Positions 17,856-27,665 are shown, numbered from the stretch's first letter. The stretch: DNA of 52,100 nucleotides from M269 sp964625615 (GCA_964625615.1 CAZVDU010000007.1:1-52100), one strand, 5' to 3'. Translations and numbers: made by a program. Notes: a model not told the origin generated them from the letters alone.

Positions 17856-19121
17856 TCAGAAACGGTAAGTAGCACCTAATGTTATTTGACGTTGATCAAG
17901 CCTATCCGTTCCAATAAGAGGTTCTCGGCCTTCTTGCGTACTGACGACATTAATAAATTCTAACCCAACAGATAATGGTTTTGACACACTGTATTGATAA
18001 TAAGCTGTCCAACTAATCCCATCACCACTGTTGTCACTATTAGGCGTAAGATCCCTATCCACTGTTTCAAAATTATCGTATCTCACAGTGACTTGATGAT
18101 CATTCTTTTTGTAAGTCCCCCCTATATAAAAAGCTTCGTAATCTAATTTTACCAACCAGTTATTCCCAGCTTCAGTTGTGCCTGTCAAAAACTGGCTGAA
18201 GAAAGTAGTATTTCGAGATAGGTTATACTTTAAAGCAACGTGATTAAACTGCGTATCCCATGCCCACTGCCCATCACTGAATGCACCTGAGTCTGCATTG
18301 TTGTCATAACGAGTGAACTTAAACTCGAACCTGGATAAATACCTTGCATGCAGACCATAAGAAAACCCCCAACGTCCATCTATTTCATCAATTAGGTCAA
18401 ACTCTCTTGCTTGCATGGTAAGCGGTGACGGGCCACTAAAACTATTGAGTTCAGCAAAAGGAACTCTTTCATTGAAACCTGTTTGGCGATCATGAAGCGC
18501 CCAACCTCTAAAGGCGAGTAATGTTCCGGCAGCATCATTTCCTTTAAAGATTGACGTATCTACTGTCCAGCTCCAACGGCTTCTGAATCGCCTTCCAGGT
18601 CGCGTAAGAGAGACACCCAAACCATTACTTCTTAATTCTTCACCTATCCACGTATTTATTGCCGAGTTAGTGTAGCTACCATTGCTTAACCAACTAGGCC
18701 GAGTATTTTCAAGGGAAAGTGTTGGAATAAATGAACCCGCTTTGGCGCGCAGTCTATAACCTTTGATTGGTAGAGGCGAGTATCGGATAACTGCTTGCGT
18801 AATATCTGGAATATTATTCACATCATCGTAGTAATGGGCATCGATAGTTGCTGACAACGTCGAGGTAATACGAGCGCGGTAATTCAGTGCGAATTGCCCC
18901 ACATGAACATTACTACTTCGGTTGTCGTATCGCAATGGGCTTACGCCACCTTCCAAGAAAGACGTTTCGCTATCTGCATCTACGTAATTGATTTGCACTG
19001 TTCCTTGAAGCTGATGCTTAACCTGTGCATTAGTGTTCCCAACACCGCCTATCAAACTCAACATGAGTATAGATAAGCACATAAGTGTATTAAACTGATA
19101 AATGCCCCATTTCTTGTTCAC
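17856..19121 (-). CDS. Outer-membrane beta-barrel protein, paralogue 1
   Basis: The protein has an N-terminal signal (LMCLSILMLSLIGGVGNTNA), alternating amphipathic strands rich in Tyr, Arg and Asn, and a terminal aromatic residue (GATYRF), as expected of an outer-membrane porin-like barrel. It is closely similar over its whole length to the next gene, for example INYVDADSETSFLEGG, SWLSN, INTWIGEEL, FKGNDAAG and RGWALHDR. The frame extends upstream to a TTG, but I prefer the GTG at 19121, which has a GAGG site ten bases before it; an ATG at 19082 is another possibility. It is the third gene of the cupredoxin/barrel/barrel operon. The ligand is unknown. Confidence 0.75.
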   Translation of the reverse strand: MNKKWGIYQFNTLMCLSILMLSLIGGVGNTNAQVKHQLQGTVQINYVDADSETSFLEGGVSPLRYDNRSSNVHVGQFALNYRARITSTLSATIDAHYYDDVNNIPDITQAVIRYSPLPIKGYRLRAKAGSFIPTLSLENTRPSWLSNGSYTNSAINTWIGEELRSNGLGVSLTRPGRRFRSRWSWTVDTSIFKGNDAAGTLLAFRGWALHDRQTGFNERVPFAELNSFSGPSPLTMQAREFDLIDEIDGRWGFSYGLHARYLSRFEFKFTRYDNNADSGAFSDGQWAWDTQFNHVALKYNLSRNTTFFSQFLTGTTEAGNNWLVKLDYEAFYIGGTYKKNDHQVTVRYDNFETVDRDLTPNSDNSGDGISWTAYYQYSVSKPLSVGLEFINVVSTQEGREPLIGTDRLDQRQITLGATYRF

Positions 19122-19246
19122 TATTATCAAACCTCAATGATGAAGCTATGCTACAAGTAGTTACCGAGTCTCTATCAGTAAAATCTACTCATAAATAAGC
19201 ACCTATTCATAAATCATAAACATCTTATATCAATGTGTTTTCAACA

Positions 19247-20488
19247 TTACCAACGATAGGTTAGACCGGCCGTTAACTGTTCTTGTTGAAAGCTCGCAAC
19301 ACCGGTCAAAGCACGTCTGTTTTCGGCGCTGTTGTCAACACTAATAAACTCTATGCCTAACACTACCTGATTCGATAATTGATATTGATAGAAAGCTGTC
19401 CAACTTATGCCGTCACTATCGTTAACGGACTCTGGTGTACCATCAATATCAATTGCTGCAAAATTGTCATACCGCAAACTAAATTGGTGATTACCTTCTT
19501 TATGCGATATGCCTAAATAAAAAGCTTCGAAATCTAATTTAACCAACCAGCCATCGCCTGCCTCAGTGGTCCCCCTCAAAAACTGCCCTAGAAAGGTTGT
19601 TTTAGGTAATATGCTATAGCGCAAAGCAACATGATTAAATTTAGTGTCCCACGCCCATTGTTCTTCCCGAAAATCTCTCGCTCTGTCGTCGGCATTATTA
19701 TCGTAGCGTGAATATCTTAAATCTAGTCGCGAAAGGTATTTAATTTGTCCTCCAAAACTAAAGCCAAATCGACCATCTATCTCTTCGATGAGATCTAAAC
19801 TACGGGTATGCATTGAGAGTCCACTAGGCCCATTAAAACCGGGTAGATTAGCCAAAGGGATTTCTTCGTTCAAACCTAGCACACGATCATGAAGTGCCCA
19901 TCCCCTAAACGCTAATAGTGAACCAGCAGTATCATTACCTTTAAATATGGAACCATTAACAGACCAGCTCCAGGGACTGTTAAACCTGCGTCCTGGTCGT
20001 GAAAATGATGCTTCAACACCTGTACTCTTAAGCTCTTCGCCTATCCATGTATTTACTGCTGAGCTTGAATAGCTCAAATTACTCAACCATCCAGGCTTGG
20101 TGTTCTCAATCGACAGCCCTGGAATAAAAGTCCCAGCTTTCACGTGCAATCTATAGCCGTTTATGGGTAATGGTGCATAACGTATAACTGCTTGTGTCAA
20201 ATCGGGCGTATGATCTAAATCATCATAATGATTAGCATCTACACTGACTGAAAGAGTTGAGCTCAATCTAGCGCGATAATTAAGGTGAAGTTGGCCTAAG
20301 TGAACATTACTATCACTGTTGTCATATCGAAAAGGACTAAGACCACCATCTAAAAACGAGGTTTCATTAGCAGCATCAACATAGTTTATTTGCACCACTC
20401 CCTGAAATTGATGCTTAAAGCCTTTTGCATCAACAGATCCAGCAAAACCTATCGCCGCTGCTACTACTAGTAAGGTACGCAAAAACAT
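19247..20488 (-). CDS. Outer-membrane beta-barrel protein, paralogue 2
   Basis: A 413-residue protein with a signal peptide (RTLLVVAAAIGFAGSVDA), barrel-like alternating strands and a C-terminal aromatic residue (GLTYRW). It is a close paralogue of the downstream barrel gene, sharing the QGVVQINYVDA opening, WIGEEL, PGRRF, SIFKGND and RGWALHDR blocks. Its ribosome-binding site overlaps the end of the cupredoxin-like gene seven bases upstream, so the two are probably translated together. It may form a pore or substrate channel partnered with that periplasmic protein; this is inferred from position. Confidence 0.78.
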   Translation of the reverse strand: MFLRTLLVVAAAIGFAGSVDAKGFKHQFQGVVQINYVDAANETSFLDGGLSPFRYDNSDSNVHLGQLHLNYRARLSSTLSVSVDANHYDDLDHTPDLTQAVIRYAPLPINGYRLHVKAGTFIPGLSIENTKPGWLSNLSYSSSAVNTWIGEELKSTGVEASFSRPGRRFNSPWSWSVNGSIFKGNDTAGSLLAFRGWALHDRVLGLNEEIPLANLPGFNGPSGLSMHTRSLDLIEEIDGRFGFSFGGQIKYLSRLDLRYSRYDNNADDRARDFREEQWAWDTKFNHVALRYSILPKTTFLGQFLRGTTEAGDGWLVKLDFEAFYLGISHKEGNHQFSLRYDNFAAIDIDGTPESVNDSDGISWTAFYQYQLSNQVVLGIEFISVDNSAENRRALTGVASFQQEQLTAGLTYRW

Positions 20489-20495
20489 AAACTAC

Positions 20496-21155
20496 CTACT
20501 GATAATCTGCATCTTGATCAAAGCTATCAAACCCTAAAAGAGCAGGTAAAACATCGTCTTTCAATTGATAGTTCAAAGAAACGTTACTCTTCAAATCAAG
20601 AGGCATAAGCACCCCATTATCCTCATTTACAATACGTGGATGCCACACAGAAAGTTGGTATTGTCCCTCTGGAATGTCCAAATTCACCATACCATCAGCA
20701 CCTGTTTTAGCGAAGTAAGGAGTTTCGACGACTTTGATATAACCCAACATCCAATCGTGAACACTACAACCCAATTCAACATCTCCTGCGTCTTCAAAAA
20801 CGATAGGCAATGGTGCATCTTCTTTGTATAACTCTAACTCAAAGCTCTTTGTTTCTGAAAAAGAAAAAACATGATGCTGAATATCATCACGATTAGGGAA
20901 CCTTATCGATTGGCCTTTCTGGACTACCAGGATATGAGGAATAAACTGCTTGTTCTTTTGTTCCATTTCTGTGATTGCTTGAACATTAGGTTCTGGAATG
21001 AGTGAGCTATCTGTAGGTGTAAACGAAACCACCGCATCTTCGAACACTTTTCCTTTTTTATCTTTGAGCTCGAAGCTCACCGAAAAATTTTCTGCAGATG
21101 CTGTTATCGAAAACAACATCGCAAGTAGTAGGGTTTTAAATGTATGTGACATCAT
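20496..21155 (-). CDS. Periplasmic cupredoxin-like (methylamine-utilisation-type) protein
   Basis: After a signal peptide (TLLLAMLFSITASA) the protein has a plastocyanin-like fold. FPNRDDIQHHVFSFS is followed by DVELGCSVHDWMLGYIKV, giving His, Cys, His and Met in the order of a type 1 copper site. A C-terminal carboxypeptidase-regulatory-like beta domain (TGADGMVNLDIPEGQYQLSVWHPR) follows. Proteins of this kind are often labelled methylamine utilisation proteins, but no mau amine dehydrogenase is present. It heads an operon with two barrel proteins. I chose the ATG at 21155 because the frame's earlier start is a TTG; no strong ribosome-binding site decides it. Confidence 0.75.
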   Translation of the reverse strand: MMSHTFKTLLLAMLFSITASAENFSVSFELKDKKGKVFEDAVVSFTPTDSSLIPEPNVQAITEMEQKNKQFIPHILVVQKGQSIRFPNRDDIQHHVFSFSETKSFELELYKEDAPLPIVFEDAGDVELGCSVHDWMLGYIKVVETPYFAKTGADGMVNLDIPEGQYQLSVWHPRIVNEDNGVLMPLDLKSNVSLNYQLKDDVLPALLGFDSFDQDADYQ

Positions 21156-21342
21156 AATAATCAAAATTAAACGTTAATTATGCTTCAACAATATAAAGGT
21201 ACTTAGTAAAGATTTATCTATTACGCCTTCTTGCTACTAGCAATAATGCATAAGCACTCAGCAACCTAGGATCTTTAAAAACTATAAAGTGTATCTCATA
21301 TCATCATCGTATATTTAAACAGTAACCACAATATCTAAGTGG

Positions 21343-21867
21343 TTACTCATCGTAAAGTTCAACTACCACTTCTATCTCTGTGGCAAAACCTATAGGCAAT
21401 GACTGCATTCCAACTGCTGAGCGAGCATGTTTGCCTCTTTCACCATAAAGCTCAATCATTAAATTAGAGAAACCGTTAATAACCGTTGAGTGCTGCTTAA
21501 AATCTTCAGTGGCATTAACCATACCTAGCACTTTTACAATACGTTTAACTCTATCAAGATCGCCTAATTCATGTTTTAAGCTAGACAGGATAGCTATCCC
21601 AGACAACCGAGCAGCGGCTGCCCCCTCCGCTACGGTTAAATCTTTTCCAACCTTACCTAATATATAGCTACCATCGGCCTTCTTAGGGCCATGTCCAGAA
21701 GTAAAAACCATATTCCCAGCTCTAACTACAGGCACGTAAGAGTTTGTAGGCTCTTTATAGGGATATAGCTTAATCCCCATTTTTTCCAACTTTTCTTCTA
21801 TATCTGCCGACGCAATGTTAGGTATTGTCATCAGCAAAGTGGCTAAAATTAGTAATGTCTTATTCAT
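21343..21867 (-). CDS. Exported RidA/YjgF-family protein
   Basis: The mature part (about 150 residues) is a RidA-fold protein of the YjgF/UK114-like 1 type, with SYVPVVRAGNMVFTSGHGP, the AAARLSGIAILSSLK helix and GMVNATEDF. Cytosolic RidA hydrolyses reactive enamine/imine intermediates. Unlike standard RidA, this one has a signal peptide (TLLILATLLMTIPNIASA), so it probably acts in the periplasm. The frame extends 18 codons upstream, but the ATG at 21867 has an AAAGAG ribosome-binding site and places the signal at the N-terminus. It lies 179 bp upstream of the cupredoxin gene on the same strand; linkage to it is uncertain. Confidence 0.75.
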   Translation of the reverse strand: MNKTLLILATLLMTIPNIASADIEEKLEKMGIKLYPYKEPTNSYVPVVRAGNMVFTSGHGPKKADGSYILGKVGKDLTVAEGAAAARLSGIAILSSLKHELGDLDRVKRIVKVLGMVNATEDFKQHSTVINGFSNLMIELYGERGKHARSAVGMQSLPIGFATEIEVVVELYDE

Positions 21868-21987
21868 CAACAGACTCTTTGGTTTTGGTTTAAGTAACAG
21901 ACAGTCAACTGTATGAGTCACTGCCTATTTAATTTGGTTCAATATAAATGGGTATTAATTTACTCTTTTTTGCATTTTTACAATTCA

Positions 21988-23091
21988 TCAACTCTCGAAC
22001 ACCAGTTTGTTATCAACCCTAGTCATCCGCTTATCCATGGTCAACTGCATAGAATCATAACCACCAACAGATTTAAGTAGCTCATCGACACCAGCTTTAT
22101 CCTCACCACCAAACCCATTATAGGTGTCTAGGATCCTCTGTGCCTTCCATTGTGTGAAAGTTGCTACAGCTTTATTACCTTCAGCATTACCTATTTTAAA
22201 AGGCTGATCGCCTATCATGCGTGGGACTTCTTCATTTGGATGTTCCTCGGCCCAACTTTGTATCGTATCTATCGTCTTTTTAACAAATGGCCAATGTTCT
22301 AGAAACATTCGCCGAAGTACCGGCATGAGTGTTTCTGGTATTTCATCGTCATCTAAAAAACGTCCAACTGTTGCAGGCTTTTCATTCATTCTTTCAACCC
22401 ATTTGGCAACATTAGGTGCTGTCCGTCTCATCAGTTCGCCTGGAAAAGGATCTAAATAGAGGTGCGCATACATTGATCCTATCAAGCCAAAATCACCAAT
22501 GCTGGCTGCGCCCCCAAGCAAGTAATCGTTTTCTGCAAAGTGCTTATTCATTACCGTTAGAAAGTCATTTTCATACCAATCTTCAAGCTCTGGAATAGTT
22601 TTCTCTGACATACCCAGCAGTGGCACATAACCTTTAAACTTAGTACCTACTTTTTTACCTAAAAACTTCTGAATAAACTTAGGCCAACCTGGAGCAACAG
22701 TGGCACCGAAGTTACTGAACACATAGTCGTCATTATCTTTGTTCCAGCGATAATGCATAGCAGGCATCAATAACCATTCATCACCATAAAGCTCAAAAAG
22801 TTTAGATACTAACAACTGTTTTGGGCCATTAGGCATTACTGAACGTTCAGGAAAAGCTTTTTCTAATTCGTCAATAATCACCGCTGTATCTTGCATATAT
22901 TCATCATTCGGTGTCCTCACAACGGGAATAAAACGAACACCTGTTTTGGGAATAATGACTTTCTTGTAGACACTCAGTGAAGATAAGATTTCCTGATAAG
23001 GGATCTGTTTATAATTTAAATACGCTCTCGCTTTTCCTGTGTATAGGGAAAACGGCGCTCCGTATAAGGTATACTGTTGGGCATCGCTCAT
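21988..23091 (-). CDS. Glutathione S-transferase family protein, long form
   Basis: Residues 1-80 form a thioredoxin-like GST N-domain (YTLYGAPFSLYTGKARAYLN, then VRFIPVVRTPNDEYMQDTAVIIDELE). A GST C-domain follows (FLTVMNKHFAENDYLLGGAASIGDFGLIGSMYAHLY). At 367 residues it is about 150 longer than a standard GST, with an added C-terminal region of unknown role (TQWKAQRILDTYNGF onwards). Substrate and true glutathione dependence are not shown by sequence. The frame has an earlier TTG at 23103; the ATG at 23091 is the more likely start. Confidence 0.78.
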   Translation of the reverse strand: MSDAQQYTLYGAPFSLYTGKARAYLNYKQIPYQEILSSLSVYKKVIIPKTGVRFIPVVRTPNDEYMQDTAVIIDELEKAFPERSVMPNGPKQLLVSKLFELYGDEWLLMPAMHYRWNKDNDDYVFSNFGATVAPGWPKFIQKFLGKKVGTKFKGYVPLLGMSEKTIPELEDWYENDFLTVMNKHFAENDYLLGGAASIGDFGLIGSMYAHLYLDPFPGELMRRTAPNVAKWVERMNEKPATVGRFLDDDEIPETLMPVLRRMFLEHWPFVKKTIDTIQSWAEEHPNEEVPRMIGDQPFKIGNAEGNKAVATFTQWKAQRILDTYNGFGGEDKAGVDELLKSVGGYDSMQLTMDKRMTRVDNKLVFES

Positions 23092-23191
23092 AAGTGCTAC
23101 CAATTTTTATTGTGAATGTAAGCCTTAGATCAAACGACCTTTCTAAAGGCATTCTTATTATTAATGTGTTTTGACCATCCCTGGCAACAAT

Positions 23192-25831
23192 CTATTTCTT
23201 AGGTTTTCTCTTATCTTCAACTTTCCATTTATTATCTGTATACCAAGCACTCCACCCACTTGCTTTTCCTTCCGCATTCTCACTCATAACATACTGTTGT
23301 TTGGTTTTACGACTATAGCGAACCATGGCCGGATTGCCATCAGGATCTTCAGCTGGTGCATCAGCAAGGTAATAGAATTTTTCTGAGATACGATCTCTAA
23401 ACCTTGCTAACTCAGAGACCAAAGGTGCTCTTGTTTCACGTGATTTAGGAAAGTTGTGTGCTGCCATAAAAATACCTGATGCACCATCTCTCAACACGAA
23501 GTGAGCATCGGACTTGGTACAAGGTAATTCAGGTAAATCAACGGGATCTTCTTTAGGTGGCGCTGGTTGCCCACTCCTTAACAACTTGCGCGTATTCTTA
23601 CATTCTTCATTGGTACAACCGAAATATTTCCCGAACCGACCATTCTTTAGCTGCATATCTGAACCACAACGATCGCAATCCAATAATGGCCCATCATATC
23701 CCTTAATTTTAAAAGTCCCTTTCTCAACAAAGAAGCCTTCACAAGTTGGGCTATTGCCACAAATGTGCAGCTTACGACCTTCATCAACAAGGTAACTGTC
23801 CATAGCAGTCCCGCATATATCACAACGCCTTTTAGCTCGTAAAACTTCTGTTTCTAATTCTTCTTCATCATCAACTTTTATCACCTCTTCGCCAGGCGTT
23901 AAGTTCATGGTGTTAGTGCATCTTTCTTTTGGCGGCAGGTTGTAACCAGAACATCCTAAAAATACGCCTGTACTCGCTGTGCGGATATTCATTGGACGCT
24001 CACACTTAGTGCAGCTAATATCCGTTTCTATCGCTTGATTCAGGCGCATACCGCCATCATCAACATCTTTTTCTGCTGTCAACAACTTCAGATAAAAATC
24101 ATCAAAGAAGTCATTTAAAACATCTTTCCACTGTAACTTACCTTCGGCAATTTCATCTAAATGCAATTCCATGTTTGCGGTGAAGTCATAGCCGATAAGA
24201 TCTTGGAAGTTTTCCATTAAGCGATCATTGACGATCTCCCCCATCTTCTCAGCAAAGAATCGCTTACCGTCCAAACGGACATATCCCCTGTCTTGGATGG
24301 TTGAAATAATACTTGCATAAGTTGATGGCCTGCCAATGCCTCTTTTTTCTAATTCTTTGACCAATGAGGCTTCGTTAAATCTTGCAACTGGTTTTGTAAA
24401 ATGCTGCTGTGGATCTAATTTTATTAGATCTAAACTATCGCCTTGTTTAACGTTCGGCAGTAATAAATCACCATCTCCCTTTTTGCGTACTTGGGTCTGT
24501 ACACGCGTCCAACCGTCAAAAACAAGCACACGCCCTTTCGCTTTAAGCTCAAAATCACCCGCTTTTACAGTGATAGTCGTCGCGTCATACTTCGCTGGAG
24601 TCATCTGACAGGCAACAAACTGCCTCCAGATTAGCTCATAAAGCCTCTGAGCGTCTCTTTCCATATCACTTAAGGTGTCAGCCTTAATATTGACATTTGA
24701 AGGCCTTATGGCTTCGTGTGCTTCTTGAGCACCTTCTTTACTGCCGTAGGCAATAGCAGATTCAGGCAAATAAGCAGCACCAAAATTGTCGTCGATGTAA
24801 TCACGGCAGCTCGATACAGCATCTTGACTTAAATTGGTTGAGTCAGTACGCATGTAGGTAATATGCCCAGCTTCATAAAGTCGCTGTGCCATCATCATGG
24901 TCTTTTTAACTCCAAAGCCTAATCGGGTGCTAGCAGCTTGTTGTAACGTTGAGGTTATAAAAGGTGCTGAAGGCTTGCTCTTAGTCGGTTTGGATTCTCT
25001 ACTATCCACGACAAAGCTAGAATTTTCTAACGCACTAACAGCTTCGTGTGCCTGTTCTTTGTTCGTAGGCTTGAAGCTCTTCCCAGCTTGCTTCGCTACC
25101 TGCATACGCAGGTTGTCACTCACGCCGGTTTTAAGGTCCGCATGCAAATCCCAAAACTCTTCAGGTACGAACGCTTTGATTTCACGCTCTCGATCAACCA
25201 CAAGGCGAACAGCAACTGACTGCACTCTTCCCGCTGAAAGGCCTCGTGCTATTTTTTTCCATAGCAAAGGCGAGACCATAAAACCTACAACCCTATCCAA
25301 GAAACGACGAGCTTGCTGTGCATTAACCCGCGCTACATTGAGTTGGCCAGGTTCTGCAAAGGCTTCTTGGATCGCGTTTTTGGTGATTTCATTAAAAACT
25401 ACTCGCTGAAAATCTTTACCTTTGGCATCAAGCAACTCTTGGAGGTGCCAAGCAATTGCCTCTCCTTCTCTATCCAAATCGGTAGCTAGATAGATAGTGT
25501 CTGCATCCTTGGCAAGCTTCTTTAATTCATTAACAACTTTCTCTTTGCCATCCAACACTCTGTAATGCGCTTCCCAATCGTTTTTGGGATCAACCCCCAT
25601 ACGATCGACAAGTTTATCGTAATCATGCTTCCTGAGATAAGCTTGCTTATCTTCATCAGAAAGTAGCTTAAGTTCTTTTGCCGGACGTTTAGGCGCAACA
25701 TTGCCCAGAGACTTAGTTGGCAGATCACGAACATGACCAACACTAGATTTAACAATAAAATTCTTTCCTAAATATTTATTTATCGTTTTAGCTTTTGCCG
25801 GTGACTCGACGATGACCAGTGATTTAGCCAT
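23192..25831 (-). CDS. topA: DNA topoisomerase I
   Basis: The 879-residue type IA topoisomerase relaxes negative supercoils. The Toprim domain is visible as SLVIVESPAKAKTINKYLG and TDLDREGEAIAWHL (acidic metal site). The catalytic tyrosine is in GHITYMRTDSTNLS (near residue 328). The C-terminal third holds zinc-ribbon domains, with CTKCERPM, CDICGTAM and CDRCGSDM and partner cysteines, then a basic tail. The length is close to the E. coli protein (865). It is a single-gene unit here, divergent from astB. Confidence 0.97.
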   Translation of the reverse strand: MAKSLVIVESPAKAKTINKYLGKNFIVKSSVGHVRDLPTKSLGNVAPKRPAKELKLLSDEDKQAYLRKHDYDKLVDRMGVDPKNDWEAHYRVLDGKEKVVNELKKLAKDADTIYLATDLDREGEAIAWHLQELLDAKGKDFQRVVFNEITKNAIQEAFAEPGQLNVARVNAQQARRFLDRVVGFMVSPLLWKKIARGLSAGRVQSVAVRLVVDREREIKAFVPEEFWDLHADLKTGVSDNLRMQVAKQAGKSFKPTNKEQAHEAVSALENSSFVVDSRESKPTKSKPSAPFITSTLQQAASTRLGFGVKKTMMMAQRLYEAGHITYMRTDSTNLSQDAVSSCRDYIDDNFGAAYLPESAIAYGSKEGAQEAHEAIRPSNVNIKADTLSDMERDAQRLYELIWRQFVACQMTPAKYDATTITVKAGDFELKAKGRVLVFDGWTRVQTQVRKKGDGDLLLPNVKQGDSLDLIKLDPQQHFTKPVARFNEASLVKELEKRGIGRPSTYASIISTIQDRGYVRLDGKRFFAEKMGEIVNDRLMENFQDLIGYDFTANMELHLDEIAEGKLQWKDVLNDFFDDFYLKLLTAEKDVDDGGMRLNQAIETDISCTKCERPMNIRTASTGVFLGCSGYNLPPKERCTNTMNLTPGEEVIKVDDEEELETEVLRAKRRCDICGTAMDSYLVDEGRKLHICGNSPTCEGFFVEKGTFKIKGYDGPLLDCDRCGSDMQLKNGRFGKYFGCTNEECKNTRKLLRSGQPAPPKEDPVDLPELPCTKSDAHFVLRDGASGIFMAAHNFPKSRETRAPLVSELARFRDRISEKFYYLADAPAEDPDGNPAMVRYSRKTKQQYVMSENAEGKASGWSAWYTDNKWKVEDKRKPKK

Positions 25832-26109
25832 ATATTTTTGTTAACCCTATGAAATTTAATATATTTAGCGAGTTTTACAGACGAATACAGTCATAAGCTC
25901 GCTGATTTTTCTATTTTTACATATATCTACAAAGTGAATAGAAAACAAGTTCTTCTTCATAGATAGTACAAATGAGCTGTTGAACGCCACGATAATCGCT
26001 CAAAAATAATACAACTGAATTTGGCAGCACCTTTAAAATCCGTATACTTGTCCGCAATTGTCTGACGGCAACTTAGCCTGCTGTCTATATTCTCTGACCT
26101 GAGGAACCT

Positions 26110-27450
26110 ATGAATCAATTTGAAGTCAACTTCGACGGCCTTGTTGGACCCACCCATAACTATGCTGGATTATCATTCGGCAATGTTGCCTCAAAATCAA
26201 ATGCTAACGCCATAAGTAATCCCAAAGAAGCTGCAAAGCAAGGCTTACGAAAAATGAAGTCCCTCTCGGAGTTGGGGATGCATCAAGGCGTTTTAGCGCC
26301 TCAGGAAAGGCCGGATGTTTGGACATTAAGACGCCTAGGTTTCACCGGTTCTGATGCCGATGTATTAAGTAAGGCAGCTCAACAGGCTCCTGCTGTTTTC
26401 ATGGCGTGCTGCTCTGCATCTAGCATGTGGACAGCCAATGCTGCTACGGTATCACCTAGCGCAGATACAGCCGACGGAAAAGTACACTTTACACCAGCAA
26501 ACTTAACCAATAAGTTTCACCGTTCTATTGAACCTACTGTAACGGGTCGAATCCTCAAAGCCACGTTTGCAGATCCAAAGTATTTTGAACATCACCTTCA
26601 TTTGCCTGACAACGAACACTATGGTGATGAAGGTGCTGCGAACCATACCAGGCTATGTAGTGACTATGGGCATTCTGGCATTGAGCTTTTCGTCTATGGC
26701 AGATACGCCTTTGATGACAGCAAAGTAGCCCCTCAAAAATTTCCAGCGAGGCAAACCTTCGAAGCTTCTGAGGCAGTTGTGCGATTGCATGGCTTAAGTG
26801 ATGATAATGTTGTATATATTCAACAAAACCCCGATGTAATTGATCAGGGTGTTTTTCACAATGACGTTATTGCTGTTGGTAACCAAAACGTCTTGTTTTA
26901 TCACCAACAAGCGTTCCTCAACACAGACTATGTTCTACAGGAAATCAAGGCAAAGTTTGGTGAAAAGCCTCTGCATTTTATCTGTGTTAATGACTCAGAT
27001 GTATCAGTACAAGAAGCGATTAAAACATACCTTTTTAATACACAAATCATTACTTTACCTGATGGCCAAATGACTATTATTGCACCGAGTGAATGTGAAG
27101 AAAGTGACGCTGTCTCACGCTACATTCAACAAGTGATTGCGATGGATAACCCGATTAAATCGGTCAAATATTTCAATGTAAAACAAAGCATGAAAAATGG
27201 TGGCGGGCCAGCTTGTCTTCGATTGAGAGTTGCCATGACTGAAGCAGAATTAAACGCAGTTAATCCGAATACATTGATTAACGACCAACAATACACAAAA
27301 CTAGTTGCCTGGGTAGACAAGCATTACAGGGACCGACTAACAGTTGATGACCTCAGAGATGTTGCATTTCTAAATGAAACTCGAACAGGGTTGGATGAAT
27401 TAACTCAGTTATTGAAACTTGGCTCCATCTACCCATTCCAACAAGGCTAA
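26110..27450 (+). CDS. astB: N-succinylarginine dihydrolase
   Basis: A 446-residue amidinotransferase-fold enzyme that converts N2-succinylarginine to N2-succinylornithine plus two NH3 and CO2 in the AST arginine-degradation pathway. The N-terminus FDGLVGPTHNYAGLSFGN and the GGGPACLRLRV segment with the catalytic cysteine (near residue 366) are diagnostic. A GAGG ribosome-binding site precedes the ATG. The other ast genes are absent from this window, so the pathway is encoded at more than one site if complete. A hairpin (TTCCCTCGT 27456-27464 with ACGAGGGAA 27478-27486) follows but has no T-run. Confidence 0.95.
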   Translation: MNQFEVNFDGLVGPTHNYAGLSFGNVASKSNANAISNPKEAAKQGLRKMKSLSELGMHQGVLAPQERPDVWTLRRLGFTGSDADVLSKAAQQAPAVFMACCSASSMWTANAATVSPSADTADGKVHFTPANLTNKFHRSIEPTVTGRILKATFADPKYFEHHLHLPDNEHYGDEGAANHTRLCSDYGHSGIELFVYGRYAFDDSKVAPQKFPARQTFEASEAVVRLHGLSDDNVVYIQQNPDVIDQGVFHNDVIAVGNQNVLFYHQQAFLNTDYVLQEIKAKFGEKPLHFICVNDSDVSVQEAIKTYLFNTQIITLPDGQMTIIAPSECEESDAVSRYIQQVIAMDNPIKSVKYFNVKQSMKNGGGPACLRLRVAMTEAELNAVNPNTLINDQQYTKLVAWVDKHYRDRLTVDDLRDVAFLNETRTGLDELTQLLKLGSIYPFQQG

Positions 27451-27629
27451 AAGCATTCCCTCGTTCAATAGTCTAGGACGAGGGAAGCCTCGAGAACTCG
27501 TATTTCATGGCTATTTTTGCGCCAAAAGGCTAATAGACACTCAATACTCAGGCCAGCTAAGCTACTTGCATTGAACATTCAAGAAACTCACTTGTTTACT
27601 AGCACCATTAATACTATCGTTAGTTAACG

Positions 27630-27648
27630 AGTGACGAGTTGTGTCACT
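27630..27648. promoter_or_regulatory. Inverted repeat upstream of the peroxidase/c-di-GMP operon
   Basis: AGTGAC and GTCACT are separated by seven bases (GAGTTGT) and lie 18 bp before the peroxidase start codon. The position suits an operator. The regulator is unknown, and the short arms could arise by chance. Confidence 0.3.
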
Positions 27649-27665
27649 GCTGATTTAGGAGCCGT

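Noticed and set aside
17814..17879. 21-codon frame behind a perfect AAGGAGGG site, opposite the end of a barrel gene
   Set aside because: Too short, overlaps a clear gene on the other strand and shows no protein-like features; the site is probably chance.
24897..25409. 170-codon plus-strand frame inside topA
   Set aside because: Antisense to conserved topA sequence, with no ribosome-binding site or family resemblance.
27456..27486. Hairpin after astB as a Rho-independent terminator
   Set aside because: The 9-bp stem is perfect, but a G/C-containing sequence follows rather than a T-run.
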